From Zhongshania sp. (GTDB lineage Bacteria > Pseudomonadota > Gammaproteobacteria > Pseudomonadales > Spongiibacteraceae): a DNA stretch of 64,000 nt. The stretch's first letter is position 1; every line of letters begins with the position of its first letter. The translations under genes and the position numbers were made by a program. Shown here piece by piece: positions 1 through 8,205 of the stretch. The DNA is taken from NCBI RefSeq assembly GCF_029212375.1, contig NZ_JARGNU010000005.1:68395-132394 (forward strand). Reading direction: 5' to 3'. The notes under the pieces are model-generated. The model was not told the DNA's origin and searched no databases. It worked only from the letters and a program-made list of their open reading frames with translations.

Positions 1-63
<63 letters not shown>

Positions 64-92
64 CCTCTTCACTGCACACATCCCTCCCACCG

Positions 93-1700
93 CTATCCAT
101 TTTGATTTGCGAACAGGCGCAGCAACTCTCGTCGGCATTCGTCGGTTTCGCGCAGAACATTGAGGAGGCTGGAAAAGCCGATGCCAGCAACTGTTCCGGA
201 TTTGTACATATTGTTCTGCAGTGCGCGCATTTTCTTTTGTTGTTCTATGTCTAGTTCTTGAAGCTGACCAAGGCTTAATTCTGACTTTAACCAGCGTTGG
301 CCCATTTCTAGTAATTGCTGAGTTTGCTCTGTTAATGACTGCCGTAAGGTTTCTGCTGCGGGGGATGTTGCTTGCCACAGGAGCTCGAGGTCGTCGCGAA
401 TGTCTTTGACGGATTTTGTGGCGTAAACCGCATAGCGAACTTGGCCTAGGGCGGTGTTAATTCTTCCTACATCGGGAAGTGGTAGATCGTTGATTCGGGT
501 GCCGTAGGTGATGATGTCGGCCTCGAGGGCTTTTAAGGATTCGTAGTGGTCGAGGAAGTTTGCATAGCCCAGTTTTATCTGGGGTAGCGAGTCTTGGCCG
601 TCTAGGCTTATGCGCGTCGGATGTTCGTAGGCCTGCGCTATTAACTGCAGCGAGCAGGCGCATAGGTAGCGGGTTTCTTGTTCTAAGGCGACTACGGCGG
701 CACTGGGTATGCTAACGGGCACTTTATGGATAAACCGGGTAAGGACGTCGTTTTTACCCAGAAAGCGTTCTATCCAGTTGGCGAACAGGCCAAGAAAGGG
801 TAGCGCTAAAAATATACAAACAAAATTAAAGCTACTGTGGAAAATCACCAAGCTATATAGCGGGTCGTGAATATTGATGAGCTTGAGGAGGTAGGGTGCG
901 GCAGGGAGTAGTATAAAAAAGGCGAATAGCCCAGTGAATAGGTTATAGGTTAAATGAAAGGCCGCCACTTGCCGCTTGACCACCGCGCCGGTGGCAGAGG
1001 CTAAAATCATGGTGCTAGAGGTGCCAACGTCGGCGCCAATAATCATGGCCGCGGCAGCGTCGAAACCAATAATGCCGCTGTGCATTGCCGAGAGAACCAT
1101 CATAACGACTGCCGACGATGATTGAATTACCGCGGCTAGGGCCATACCAATGCCCAAAAACCAAATGGGTGAAAGGTGTTTGATGGTGTCGATATTGACC
1201 GCTTGAGCAACTTCTGCCACGCCGGTTTTCATGGCGTCGAGACCAAATAGTAATAAACCCAAACCGAGGGCGAGGTGTCCGACCGCGAGTAAGCGCGGGC
1301 GGTCGTCCATCCAAACTTTGAGTAGCGCACCAACCCCCATAAGCGGCAGGGCAATACTATTGAGTTCTAGACTGAAGCCAAGCCAAGTGACCACCCAGCC
1401 GGTTATGGTGGTGCCCAAATTGGCACCAAGAATTACGCCTAGGGCGTTGCGCATTGGCATAATGCCGGCGCCGACAAAGGCAAGCACGAGCAGGCCAACG
1501 AGCGAGCTGCTTTGCATTAAGGCGGTTAAGGCGGTACCAAGCAGTACCGCTAGCCATATCGACGCAGTGGCGGTACGCATTAGAGCTGCTGCGGTTTGAT
1601 TTAATAAAGACTTGAGTGACAACTCTAAAAAATACATGCCCAGCATAAACAAGCCTAGGCCAGCGACGAGGAGCGACCAATCCACCGACCACAGGTTCAT
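93..1700 (-). CDS. Na/Pi cotransporter family protein with C-terminal PhoU-like region
   Basis: This is a membrane protein of the Na/phosphate symporter family (NptA/YjbB type), expected to move phosphate with sodium across the inner membrane. The two inverted halves each carry the family QSSS signature (ALMQSSSLVG and AVIQSSSAVV) within many hydrophobic helices. The last ~190 residues are soluble and helical, as in the PhoU-like tails of this family. The ORF track starts at a GTG at 1796. I prefer the internal ATG at 1700 (MNLWSVDWSL), because the added 32 residues are polar and low-complexity, the GTG has no Shine-Dalgarno, and AAGGTG precedes the ATG. The gene stands alone, with the 7-mer array just downstream. 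The transported ion is inferred. Confidence 0.85.
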   Translation of the reverse strand: MNLWSVDWSLLVAGLGLFMLGMYFLELSLKSLLNQTAAALMRTATASIWLAVLLGTALTALMQSSSLVGLLVLAFVGAGIMPMRNALGVILGANLGTTITGWVVTWLGFSLELNSIALPLMGVGALLKVWMDDRPRLLAVGHLALGLGLLLFGLDAMKTGVAEVAQAVNIDTIKHLSPIWFLGIGMALAAVIQSSSAVVMMVLSAMHSGIIGFDAAAAMIIGADVGTSSTMILASATGAVVKRQVAAFHLTYNLFTGLFAFFILLPAAPYLLKLINIHDPLYSLVIFHSSFNFVCIFLALPFLGLFANWIERFLGKNDVLTRFIHKVPVSIPSAAVVALEQETRYLCACSLQLIAQAYEHPTRISLDGQDSLPQIKLGYANFLDHYESLKALEADIITYGTRINDLPLPDVGRINTALGQVRYAVYATKSVKDIRDDLELLWQATSPAAETLRQSLTEQTQQLLEMGQRWLKSELSLGQLQELDIEQQKKMRALQNNMYKSGTVAGIGFSSLLNVLRETDECRRELLRLFANQNG

Positions 1701-1837
1701 CGGTATAGCACCTTGCAGTTTACTTGGATCGGCTTGGTTTTCATGTTGGGCGGTCTCCGGCAATGGCGTCTGGTATTGCTGTGCGGGTGTCGGCACCGAG
1801 GGTGTTTTAGCTGGCTAAGGCAGCGGCTTCGACTTCT

Positions 1838-2599
1838 TCAGCGTAGTTCAAAATCGTCGGCATCTAAGTGCGCCGGAAACTTTTCTCTAAAGCTCTGCAA
1901 TTCTGGCAGGGACAATTCCGCTGTAAGTATAGCGGGTGTATGGGCGGTGGTTTGCGCCAGCGGCTGGCCTAGGTAGTCGAGGATGACGCTGTCGCCGCTG
2001 TAGTTTATGCCGTTGCCGTCTTCGCCGACACGGTTCACGCCAATAACGTAGCTTTGGTTTTCGATAGCGCGTGCAGTGAGTAAGGACGACCACGCGTGGC
2101 GGCGGGGTTCTGGCCAGTTGGCGACAAAGACCAGCACGTCGTAGTCGTTGCGGTTGCGGCAGAACACGGGAAAACGCAGGTCGTAGCAGACTTGCAGGCA
2201 CAGCCGGAAGCCCTGGTATTCAACTATTTTGCGCTCGTTGCCCGCGGCGTAGTGGGTGTGTTCGCCGGCCATGCGAAATAGGTGGTGTTTGTCGTAGTGG
2301 CTTTCGCCCTCTGGGCTTACCCAGTAGAGGCGGTTGTAGTAGTTGCCATTTTCTTCAACGGCAACGGAGCCTGTAATGGCGATATTGTGTTGCTGGCTCA
2401 TGTCGCGCAGCCAGCGCAGGCTTGGGCCGTCTGCTGGTTCGGCAATCTGTTCTGGCGCCATAGAGAAGCCGGTGGTGAACATTTCGGGTAAGACCAGCAC
2501 GTCAACCACGCCAATACTGTCAATTAGGTCGTTGAAGTAGGCGAGGTTGGCTTCGCGGTCTTGCCAGTACAGGGGGGCTTGCAGGGCGGCTATTTTCAT
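1838..2599 (-). CDS. yafV: Omega-amidase / carbon-nitrogen hydrolase (YafV-type)
   Basis: This is a nitrilase-superfamily amidase. The Glu-Lys-Cys triad is visible: Glu in LVLPEMFTTGF, Lys in HYDKHHLFRM and Cys in LQVCYDLRFP. The CYDLRFP context is characteristic of YafV/Nit2 omega-amidases, which hydrolyse 2-oxoglutaramate and 2-oxosuccinamate. The start is the internal ATG at 2599 (MKIAALQAPL), giving 253 residues, the usual family length; the track's 19 extra residues are not family-like. It lies 28 bp downstream of the ybdL-type aminotransferase on the same strand. That pairing fits glutamine-dependent transamination followed by removal of the oxo-amide, as proposed for methionine salvage. 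Confidence 0.9.
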   Translation of the reverse strand: MKIAALQAPLYWQDREANLAYFNDLIDSIGVVDVLVLPEMFTTGFSMAPEQIAEPADGPSLRWLRDMSQQHNIAITGSVAVEENGNYYNRLYWVSPEGESHYDKHHLFRMAGEHTHYAAGNERKIVEYQGFRLCLQVCYDLRFPVFCRNRNDYDVLVFVANWPEPRRHAWSSLLTARAIENQSYVIGVNRVGEDGNGINYSGDSVILDYLGQPLAQTTAHTPAILTAELSLPELQSFREKFPAHLDADDFELR

Positions 2600-2627
2600 C
2601 TGAGTGCTTCTTTCTATAGTCGTTTTA

Positions 2628-3764
2628 TTAAAGGGCACAGAGTTTGGTGGCGGCATCTAATAGGGTCTGTTCGCGCTTGGCAAAACAGAAGCGGATGATG
2701 CGGCTGTTTGGCGGCGTTTTATAAAATACTGACAGCGGAATAGCGGCAACGCCGTGCTCGCGGGTGAGCTCTTCGCAAAAGTCTACGTCGTTTTGGTCGC
2801 TAATGGCGCTGTAGTCGGCAAGGGCAAAATAGGTGCCGGCGCTGGGCAACATGCTAAAGCGCGAGGTTTGCATAGCGTTGATAAAGCAGTCGCGTTTGCT
2901 GCGGTAAAAATCCCCTAGGCTGTGAACCTCGTCGCTGTATTCATTGAGCATATCGGCCACGGCGTATTGGGCCGGTGTAAAACTGGTGAAGGTCACAAAC
3001 TGGTGAATTTTGCGAAACTCCACACTCAGGGCTGGCGGCGCAATGCAGTAGCCGAGTTTCCAGCCGGTGGCGTGAAAGGTTTTGCCAAAGGACGAAATGA
3101 CAAAGCTGCGATCGCGCAGCGCGGGGTAGCAGTGGGCGCTATTGCGGGCTTGGTTGAACACAATGTGTTCGTAAACCTCGTCGCTAATCACGAATAGATC
3201 GTGCTTAGCGGCTAAGTTGGCGAGGGCCTGCCAGTCGCTGTCGCTAAATACGGTGGCGGTGGGGTTGTGGGGGCTATTGACGATAATCAGCCGCGTTTTG
3301 GCTGACACTGCCGCCTCAATTTGCTGCCAGTCTGGCTGGTAGCTCGGCGGCATAAGGCTGATGTGTTTGGAGTTGCCTCCCGCCAAGGTCACGGCTGGCG
3401 CGTAACTGTCGTAGGCGGGGTCGAGCAGAATCACTTCATCGCCGGGATTAACCACGGCTTGAATGGCAACAAACAAGGCTTCGGTGGCGCCAGAGGCGAG
3501 GGTGATTTCGGTGTCGGGGTTTATGGCGCGGCCATAGCATTCTTGGGTGAGCGCAGCGATGGCGTGGCGCAACTCGGGAATGCCGTTCATGGGCGCGTAT
3601 TGGTTTTTGCCGCTGTGGGCGTGGTGGCTAAGCCGGTCTAGCAGGTATTCGTTGGGCGTAAAATCAGGAAAGCCTTGCGACAGGTTGATGGCGCCACACT
3701 CGCTAGCCATGGCCGACATCACTGAAAATATGGTGGTGCCAACCTCGGGAAGTTTGCTTTTCAA
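2628..3764 (-). CDS. ybdL: Methionine/glutamine-type aminotransferase (YbdL), probable TTG start
   Basis: This is a fold-type I PLP aminotransferase. The PLP lysine lies in SSFGKTFHATGWK, with NLSQGFPDF near the start and a NSPHNPT motif, all typical of YbdL/KAT-like enzymes that transaminate methionine, glutamine and aromatic amino acids. The track extends to 3923, but homology as I remember it begins at KLPEVGTTIF. A TTG at 3764 has a good AAGGA seven bases upstream, giving 378 residues, close to the family length; the extra 53 residues are basic and unfamiliar. The gene is the first of an apparent two-gene operon with yafV. The exact substrate is not decided by sequence alone. Confidence 0.88.
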   Translation of the reverse strand: MKSKLPEVGTTIFSVMSAMASECGAINLSQGFPDFTPNEYLLDRLSHHAHSGKNQYAPMNGIPELRHAIAALTQECYGRAINPDTEITLASGATEALFVAIQAVVNPGDEVILLDPAYDSYAPAVTLAGGNSKHISLMPPSYQPDWQQIEAAVSAKTRLIIVNSPHNPTATVFSDSDWQALANLAAKHDLFVISDEVYEHIVFNQARNSAHCYPALRDRSFVISSFGKTFHATGWKLGYCIAPPALSVEFRKIHQFVTFTSFTPAQYAVADMLNEYSDEVHSLGDFYRSKRDCFINAMQTSRFSMLPSAGTYFALADYSAISDQNDVDFCEELTREHGVAAIPLSVFYKTPPNSRIIRFCFAKREQTLLDAATKLCAL

Positions 3765-4041
3765 TTTGGAGTCCTTGACGCTGAGCGCGGTAGTCTGTTG
3801 CTTGAGTTTACTACAAATAGGCGAGCCGTCGCGCGTTGAGCGTGACATCGCTAGCGGCCGCGAGGCGATTTGGTATACGTGTGGTTTGCGTTGCGCCGCC
3901 GCTTTGGGTTTTGGCGATTTCAACGTATGATGGCGGCGCCTAGGTTATTGCCGATTTAGCTCAATGACTGGCGCGTCGCGAGGTTGCACTGACGCCGTGA
4001 AGTCGAGTTATTATTTGCGCTGTATATGTTTAGGGGTTGCT

Positions 4042-4179
4042 ATGAACCGCAAAAAGAAAATGAACAAGGTCTTAAACGCCAAGATCAAAAAAGCCAATGC
4101 CAAAAATCAGCCTAGCAATAAGCCGCGCTATATTTCTAAAGCGGAGAGAGCGGCAGCCGCTGAGCGCGAAGCCGAGTAA
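4042..4179 (+). CDS. DUF2986 small basic protein
   Basis: A 45-residue, lysine-rich protein beginning MNRKKKMNKV and containing NKPRYISKAERA, which I recognise as the DUF2986 family found in marine gammaproteobacteria. No function is known to me; the charge suggests nucleic-acid or ribosome contact, which is speculation. The ORF track starts 26 codons earlier, but the ATG at 4042 has AGGGG at good spacing and matches the family N terminus. It stands alone, convergent with the aldehyde dehydrogenase gene. Confidence 0.8.
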   Translation: MNRKKKMNKVLNAKIKKANAKNQPSNKPRYISKAERAAAAEREAE

Positions 4180-4232
4180 GTTGCTGTTGAGTTTAAATAG
4201 GCCATTCTAACTGGCTAGGGGGTTTGCGCAAG

Positions 4233-4265
4233 GATAGATGACAGCGTTTGCCGCCATCATCTATC
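4233..4265. terminator. Hairpin between convergent genes
   Basis: GATAGATGA and TCATCTATC form a perfect 9-bp stem with a 15-nt loop. The hairpin sits between the stop of the DUF2986 gene and the stop of the aldehyde dehydrogenase gene, so it could end transcription from both sides. It lacks a strong T-run. Confidence 0.5.
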
Positions 4266-4283
4266 AAATCGACGAGCTTGCTT

Positions 4284-5645
4284 TTACTTTACCCAAACCT
4301 GCTTGGTATTCACAAACTCCTTAATACCGTGGGGGCCGAGTTCGCGGCCGTAGCCCGACCCTTTTATGCCACCGCTGGGCAGTCGCGAGTCGGTTTTAAC
4401 AATGCCGTTTATCGCCACTTGGCCGGCCTCTAGACGCTCGGCAGTTTTGGCGGCTAGCTCAGCATTGCCACTCCAAATTGCAGCGCCGAGACCGTAGGGG
4501 GTTTCATTGGCGAGCTGTATGGCTTCTTCAATGTCTGCCGCGCGAATAACGGCCATTACCGGACCGAAGGTTTCTTCGCGAAAGGCGCACATGTTCTCGG
4601 TAACATCGGTGAGCAGGGTGGGCGGATAGAAAAAACCAGGGCTGTTAGGCATTTCACCGCCGAGCAGGCACTTGGCGCCAGCTTCAATACTCTCTGTTAC
4701 CTGGCGGTGTAGGTTCTGACGCAGATCGTCTCTGGCAATGGGGCCAATGTCGGTGTCGTCGTGCATGGGGTCGCCCATTTTAAGTTTGGCCATGCGGGTT
4801 TTGAGCATGGTGACAAACTCGTCGTAAATACTGTTTTCAACAATAATACGTTTGGCGGCAATGCAGGATTGTCCGGCGTTTATCATGCGCGACAGCACGG
4901 CAGTGTCGGCGGCGGCGTTTAAGTCGGCGTCGGCAAGCACAATGCAAGGGTCTGAGCCGCCCAATTCTAATACTGTGGGTTTAATCTCTGAGCCGGCAAT
5001 GGCGGCCACTTTGCGACCTGCGGTGCCGGAGCCGGTAAACGACACGGCGGCAATGCGGGGGTCGCGAATTGCAGTTTCAATGGCGTCATTATCGATGGGC
5101 AGGTTAACCATGATATTGGCGGGAGCGCCGGCGTCTTTAAACACTTTGGCGATGGCTTCGGCGCAGGCGGGCACATTGGGGTCGTGTTTCATTACGCAGG
5201 TATTGCCCGCCATGAGCGCTGGTGCCATATAGCGAAAGGCCAGCCACAGCGGCGCATTCCACGGCAATATACCCAATAAGGTGCCGAGCGGTGGATGGCA
5301 AATATAGCTTATGGAAGCATCGGAGGGCAGGGTTTGTGGCGCTAAATACTCAGCTGCGTGTTCGGCATAGTAGTCGGCGCAGCCCGCCGATTTTTCAACC
5401 TCGGCAAGGCCTTCTTTCATCGGCTTGCCCATCTCTGCGCACATCAATTTAGCGAGATGGTTTTTTTGCGCGCGCAATTCAGTGGCAACGGCGCGCAGTA
5501 CTTCTGCGCGCTCGGCAATGGCGGTGGCTTGCCAGCTGTCGGCGGCGCGAAAGGCATCGCCAATGCGCTCGTGAAGTTGCACGCTGTTGAGGCCCGGCGT
5601 TTCTGCAATGATTTTGCCGGTGCAGGGATTTGTCGCTATTAGCAT
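4284..5645 (-). CDS. doeC: NAD(P)-dependent aldehyde dehydrogenase, candidate DoeC (aspartate-semialdehyde oxidation)
   Basis: This is a member of the ALDH superfamily, closest in look to succinate-semialdehyde dehydrogenases. The catalytic Cys is in NAGQSCIAAKR and the general-base Glu in VLELGGSDPC, with the nucleotide-binding FTGSGTAGRKVA segment between the N-terminal and catalytic parts. The start at 5645 (MLIATNPCTG) has AAGGAG six bases upstream; the longer track start adds 28 very basic residues. It is the last gene of a tight minus-strand operon, 10 bp after the M24 gene. In the ectoine-degradation pathway this position is DoeC, oxidising aspartate semialdehyde to aspartate. By sequence alone it could equally be GabD-like. 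Confidence 0.78.
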   Translation of the reverse strand: MLIATNPCTGKIIAETPGLNSVQLHERIGDAFRAADSWQATAIAERAEVLRAVATELRAQKNHLAKLMCAEMGKPMKEGLAEVEKSAGCADYYAEHAAEYLAPQTLPSDASISYICHPPLGTLLGILPWNAPLWLAFRYMAPALMAGNTCVMKHDPNVPACAEAIAKVFKDAGAPANIMVNLPIDNDAIETAIRDPRIAAVSFTGSGTAGRKVAAIAGSEIKPTVLELGGSDPCIVLADADLNAAADTAVLSRMINAGQSCIAAKRIIVENSIYDEFVTMLKTRMAKLKMGDPMHDDTDIGPIARDDLRQNLHRQVTESIEAGAKCLLGGEMPNSPGFFYPPTLLTDVTENMCAFREETFGPVMAVIRAADIEEAIQLANETPYGLGAAIWSGNAELAAKTAERLEAGQVAINGIVKTDSRLPSGGIKGSGYGRELGPHGIKEFVNTKQVWVK

Positions 5646-5655
5646 AATCAGCTCC

Positions 5656-6918
5656 TTAGGGACGTTCGCCAGATTCGATATTTTGAACCTTTTGGGATTT
5701 TTGCGTTTTGGCTTTCCGCGCCTCGTCAAACTCGAGTAGGGCGGGTTCGGGGGCGTCTTTTTTTACGGTGAAGTCCTGGTTCATAGTGAAAAAAGATTCG
5801 CAGCCCTTGTCGGTAATATAGATCGAATCTGAAATACCGCAGGTTTTGTCGCCGTCGACACCCCACATCCACGGAATAATATGAAAGGTCATGCCCTCTT
5901 GCAGTACGGTGGATTCACCCTGTTTGAGGCTGACGATATAGCCCTCGTCCCAGCTGGGGGGAAAGGCAATGCCAATCGAATAACCCGAACGGGTAATAAG
6001 CCGCGCGCCACAGTTGTTTTCGGAAATGATATTGCGCACTAGATTGTCGGCATCTGACACGGTCATGCCCGGTTGCACTTGTTTGTGAACCATGTGCAGG
6101 GCGTGTTTCATGCGCTCTTGGGCGTGGTGCATTGACTCGCTTAACTCGCCGAGCACCACGGTGCGCATCATGGCGGTGTGGTAGCGGCGATAGCAGCCAC
6201 CGACTTCTAAAAATACGTGCTCGCCGGGCAATACCGTGCGCCCCTCCCAGGTGGCGTGGCCAATCATGGTTCGCGGCCCCGAGGTAACATAGGGCATTAC
6301 CGCTGGGGGTTCGCCGCCGGCGCGGAACATCGCGGCGCTAATGGCGGCGCCAATTTCGTTTTCGGTCACCCCTGGCATGCAGGCGTCGATACCCGCTTGC
6401 ATACCGGCTTCAGTAGCCGCAGCCGCCTTGCGCATTAGCTGAATTTCTACCGGTGATTTGCAGATTCGGCCCTGCTCAACAATGCCAAAGCAGTCGAGTA
6501 ATTTGGCTTCGGTCAGTGTGGTGTGGATGCGGTCTTGCTGGTAGGCCGGGAAAAAATAACTATTGCGCTCGTAGCCGATACGCTTGTTGGCCAAGCCAAA
6601 CTCGCGCAGGGCGTCGACCAACATTTGAATGGCATCGCCGGTGTCGGGGTAGGGTCGCGTGCGCTCTACCCAAGTGCGGGCGATGATATTGGACTCTTCC
6701 ATTGCCCGAGTAATCATAAAAGGCTCATCGTCTAGGGGCACCACCAGTGCCTGAAAAAAGGAGTAGCCGGTGGTTTGATAGTCGGTGAGGTACATTATGT
6801 TTTCTGGGTCAGAGATCACCACCGCATCAAGGTGGCGCAGGGCAATACGCTCGCGTAAATCGGCCAGTCGCCGCTGGTACTCCTCTATGGGGAAGGTCAT
6901 GTCGTCGCGCTGTTTCAT
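5656..6918 (-). CDS. doeA: M24-family hydrolase, candidate ectoine hydrolase DoeA
   Basis: A 420-residue protein with an N-terminal creatinase-like domain (VVISDPENIMYLTDYQT) and a C-terminal pita-bread M24 domain. The region SGYSIGIAFPPSWDEGY and the TFHIIPWMWG segment resemble DoeA/EutD ectoine hydrolases, which open the ectoine ring to N-acetyl-diaminobutyrate. The start ATG overlaps the stop of the upstream transaminase gene (ATGA), with GGAGG at seven bases. Several usual M24 metal ligands are not obvious to me, as in other creatinase/DoeA-type members that work without metal. An Xaa-Pro peptidase is the alternative; the neighbours argue for ectoine. The C-terminal tail (KAKTQKSQKVQ) is an unconserved-looking basic stretch. 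Confidence 0.75.
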   Translation of the reverse strand: MKQRDDMTFPIEEYQRRLADLRERIALRHLDAVVISDPENIMYLTDYQTTGYSFFQALVVPLDDEPFMITRAMEESNIIARTWVERTRPYPDTGDAIQMLVDALREFGLANKRIGYERNSYFFPAYQQDRIHTTLTEAKLLDCFGIVEQGRICKSPVEIQLMRKAAAATEAGMQAGIDACMPGVTENEIGAAISAAMFRAGGEPPAVMPYVTSGPRTMIGHATWEGRTVLPGEHVFLEVGGCYRRYHTAMMRTVVLGELSESMHHAQERMKHALHMVHKQVQPGMTVSDADNLVRNIISENNCGARLITRSGYSIGIAFPPSWDEGYIVSLKQGESTVLQEGMTFHIIPWMWGVDGDKTCGISDSIYITDKGCESFFTMNQDFTVKKDAPEPALLEFDEARKAKTQKSQKVQNIESGERP

Positions 6919-8153
6919 GCGGTGGCCTCCATTACTGAGCTGGTAACTTGAATCAGGGTGTCGAGGCCGATGCGCAGATCGTCGTTGGGAATAGTCAACG
7001 GTGGAATCAGTTTTACGACGCGCCCGCCGGTGCCGCAGCTGGCAATGAGCAAGCCTGCTTTAAAACAGGCGTCGACAATGGCTTTGGCGTTTTCGCCACT
7101 GCCCACATCCAAGCCGTAGATCATGCCCTTGCCGCGTATTTCAATTGGCGTAAAACGCTTCGCTAAACCTTGCAGGGCATTGGCGATAATCTCGCCCTTG
7201 GCCTGAACCTCCAACATTAATTCTGGGCTTTCGAAGTAAGCCAGTGCCTCGGCGCCAGCGACAAAGCTCAGCGACTGGCCGCGAAAGGTGCCGGTGTGCT
7301 CGCCGGGTGACCAGTGCTTATCTATTTCGGGTTTAACTAGGTTCAGTGCCATGGGTGTGCCCATGCCGCCCACACCCTTGGCAAGACAGATTACGTCGGG
7401 TTCGATTCCCATATCGTCAAAGCTAAAGTAGGAGCCGGTGCGCCCGCAGCCCACTTGAATGTCGTCGACAATAAGTAGCGAGCCGACATCTTTGGCGAGC
7501 TTGGCTAGGCCTTGTAACCACTCTTTACTAGCAACATTTACCCCGCCCTCTGCTTGTATGGTTTCCACCATAAAGGCCGCTGGTGGCGCAATGCCGCTGG
7601 ACGTGTCGGCGTAGTAGTCGCGCAATTGCTGCAGTACTGCCATATTGCCAAAGGCGTGGTGACTAACGTGATTTAAAGGCACACCTGCGGCGCCGCGAAA
7701 ATAACTATTGGCGGTGCAGGCCAGTGAACCGAGGGTCATGCCGTGAAAGCCGTGAGTAAAGGCAACAATCTCTTGCCGACCCGTGGCGCGACGGGCAATT
7801 TTTAAGGCAGCCTCAACGGCGTTAGTGCCAGTGGGGCCCATAAATTGCATTTTGTGATCCATCTTGCGGGGTTCAAGAATGGTCTTAACAAAGCGCTCCA
7901 TAAAGCTGCGTTTAGCCGTGGTGTGCATGTCTAGGCTGTGGGTGACGCCATCTGATTCCAGATAGGCAATCATGGCCTTTTTCATGTGGGGGTTGTTGTG
8001 ACCAAAGTTTAAAACCCCAGCGCCAGCGAAGAAGTCGATATATTGTTTACCGTCTTCGTCGGTTTGGCGGGCGTTGCTGGCCTTGTCGAAAACCACGGGA
8101 TAAACCCTGCAATAGGCGCGGATATCCGATTCACGTTGCTCAAAAATACTCAT
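6915..8153 (-). CDS. doeD: EctB-like class III transaminase, candidate DoeD (diaminobutyrate transaminase)
   Basis: This is a class III PLP aminotransferase strongly resembling EctB/diaminobutyrate-2-oxoglutarate transaminases: QYIDFFAGAGVLNFGHNNPH, MGPTGTNAVEAALK and a PLP lysine in CLAKGVGGMG, with DDIQVGCGRTG upstream. The start at 8153 has AAGGAG. No ectA or ectC lies nearby, while an M24 gene, an M20 deacylase and an aldehyde dehydrogenase flank it. I therefore assign the degradative role: diaminobutyrate to aspartate semialdehyde. The stop overlaps the start of the M24 gene by four bases, suggesting translational coupling. Biosynthetic EctB is the alternative. Confidence 0.82.
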   Translation of the reverse strand: MSIFEQRESDIRAYCRVYPVVFDKASNARQTDEDGKQYIDFFAGAGVLNFGHNNPHMKKAMIAYLESDGVTHSLDMHTTAKRSFMERFVKTILEPRKMDHKMQFMGPTGTNAVEAALKIARRATGRQEIVAFTHGFHGMTLGSLACTANSYFRGAAGVPLNHVSHHAFGNMAVLQQLRDYYADTSSGIAPPAAFMVETIQAEGGVNVASKEWLQGLAKLAKDVGSLLIVDDIQVGCGRTGSYFSFDDMGIEPDVICLAKGVGGMGTPMALNLVKPEIDKHWSPGEHTGTFRGQSLSFVAGAEALAYFESPELMLEVQAKGEIIANALQGLAKRFTPIEIRGKGMIYGLDVGSGENAKAIVDACFKAGLLIASCGTGGRVVKLIPPLTIPNDDLRIGLDTLIQVTSSVMEATA

Positions 8154-8205
8154 GCGTACTCCTTCTTTTGAATATTTCCACCCGTGTTGCGGTGGCGTTC
8201 TATCT

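Noticed and set aside
3765-3923. N-terminal extension of the aminotransferase in the ORF track
   Set aside because: The residues are not family-like and a TTG with better ribosome site lies at 3764.
6915-8153. Assignment of the transaminase as biosynthetic EctB
   Set aside because: No ectA or ectC is adjacent, while three degradative-type genes are; kept only as an alternative.
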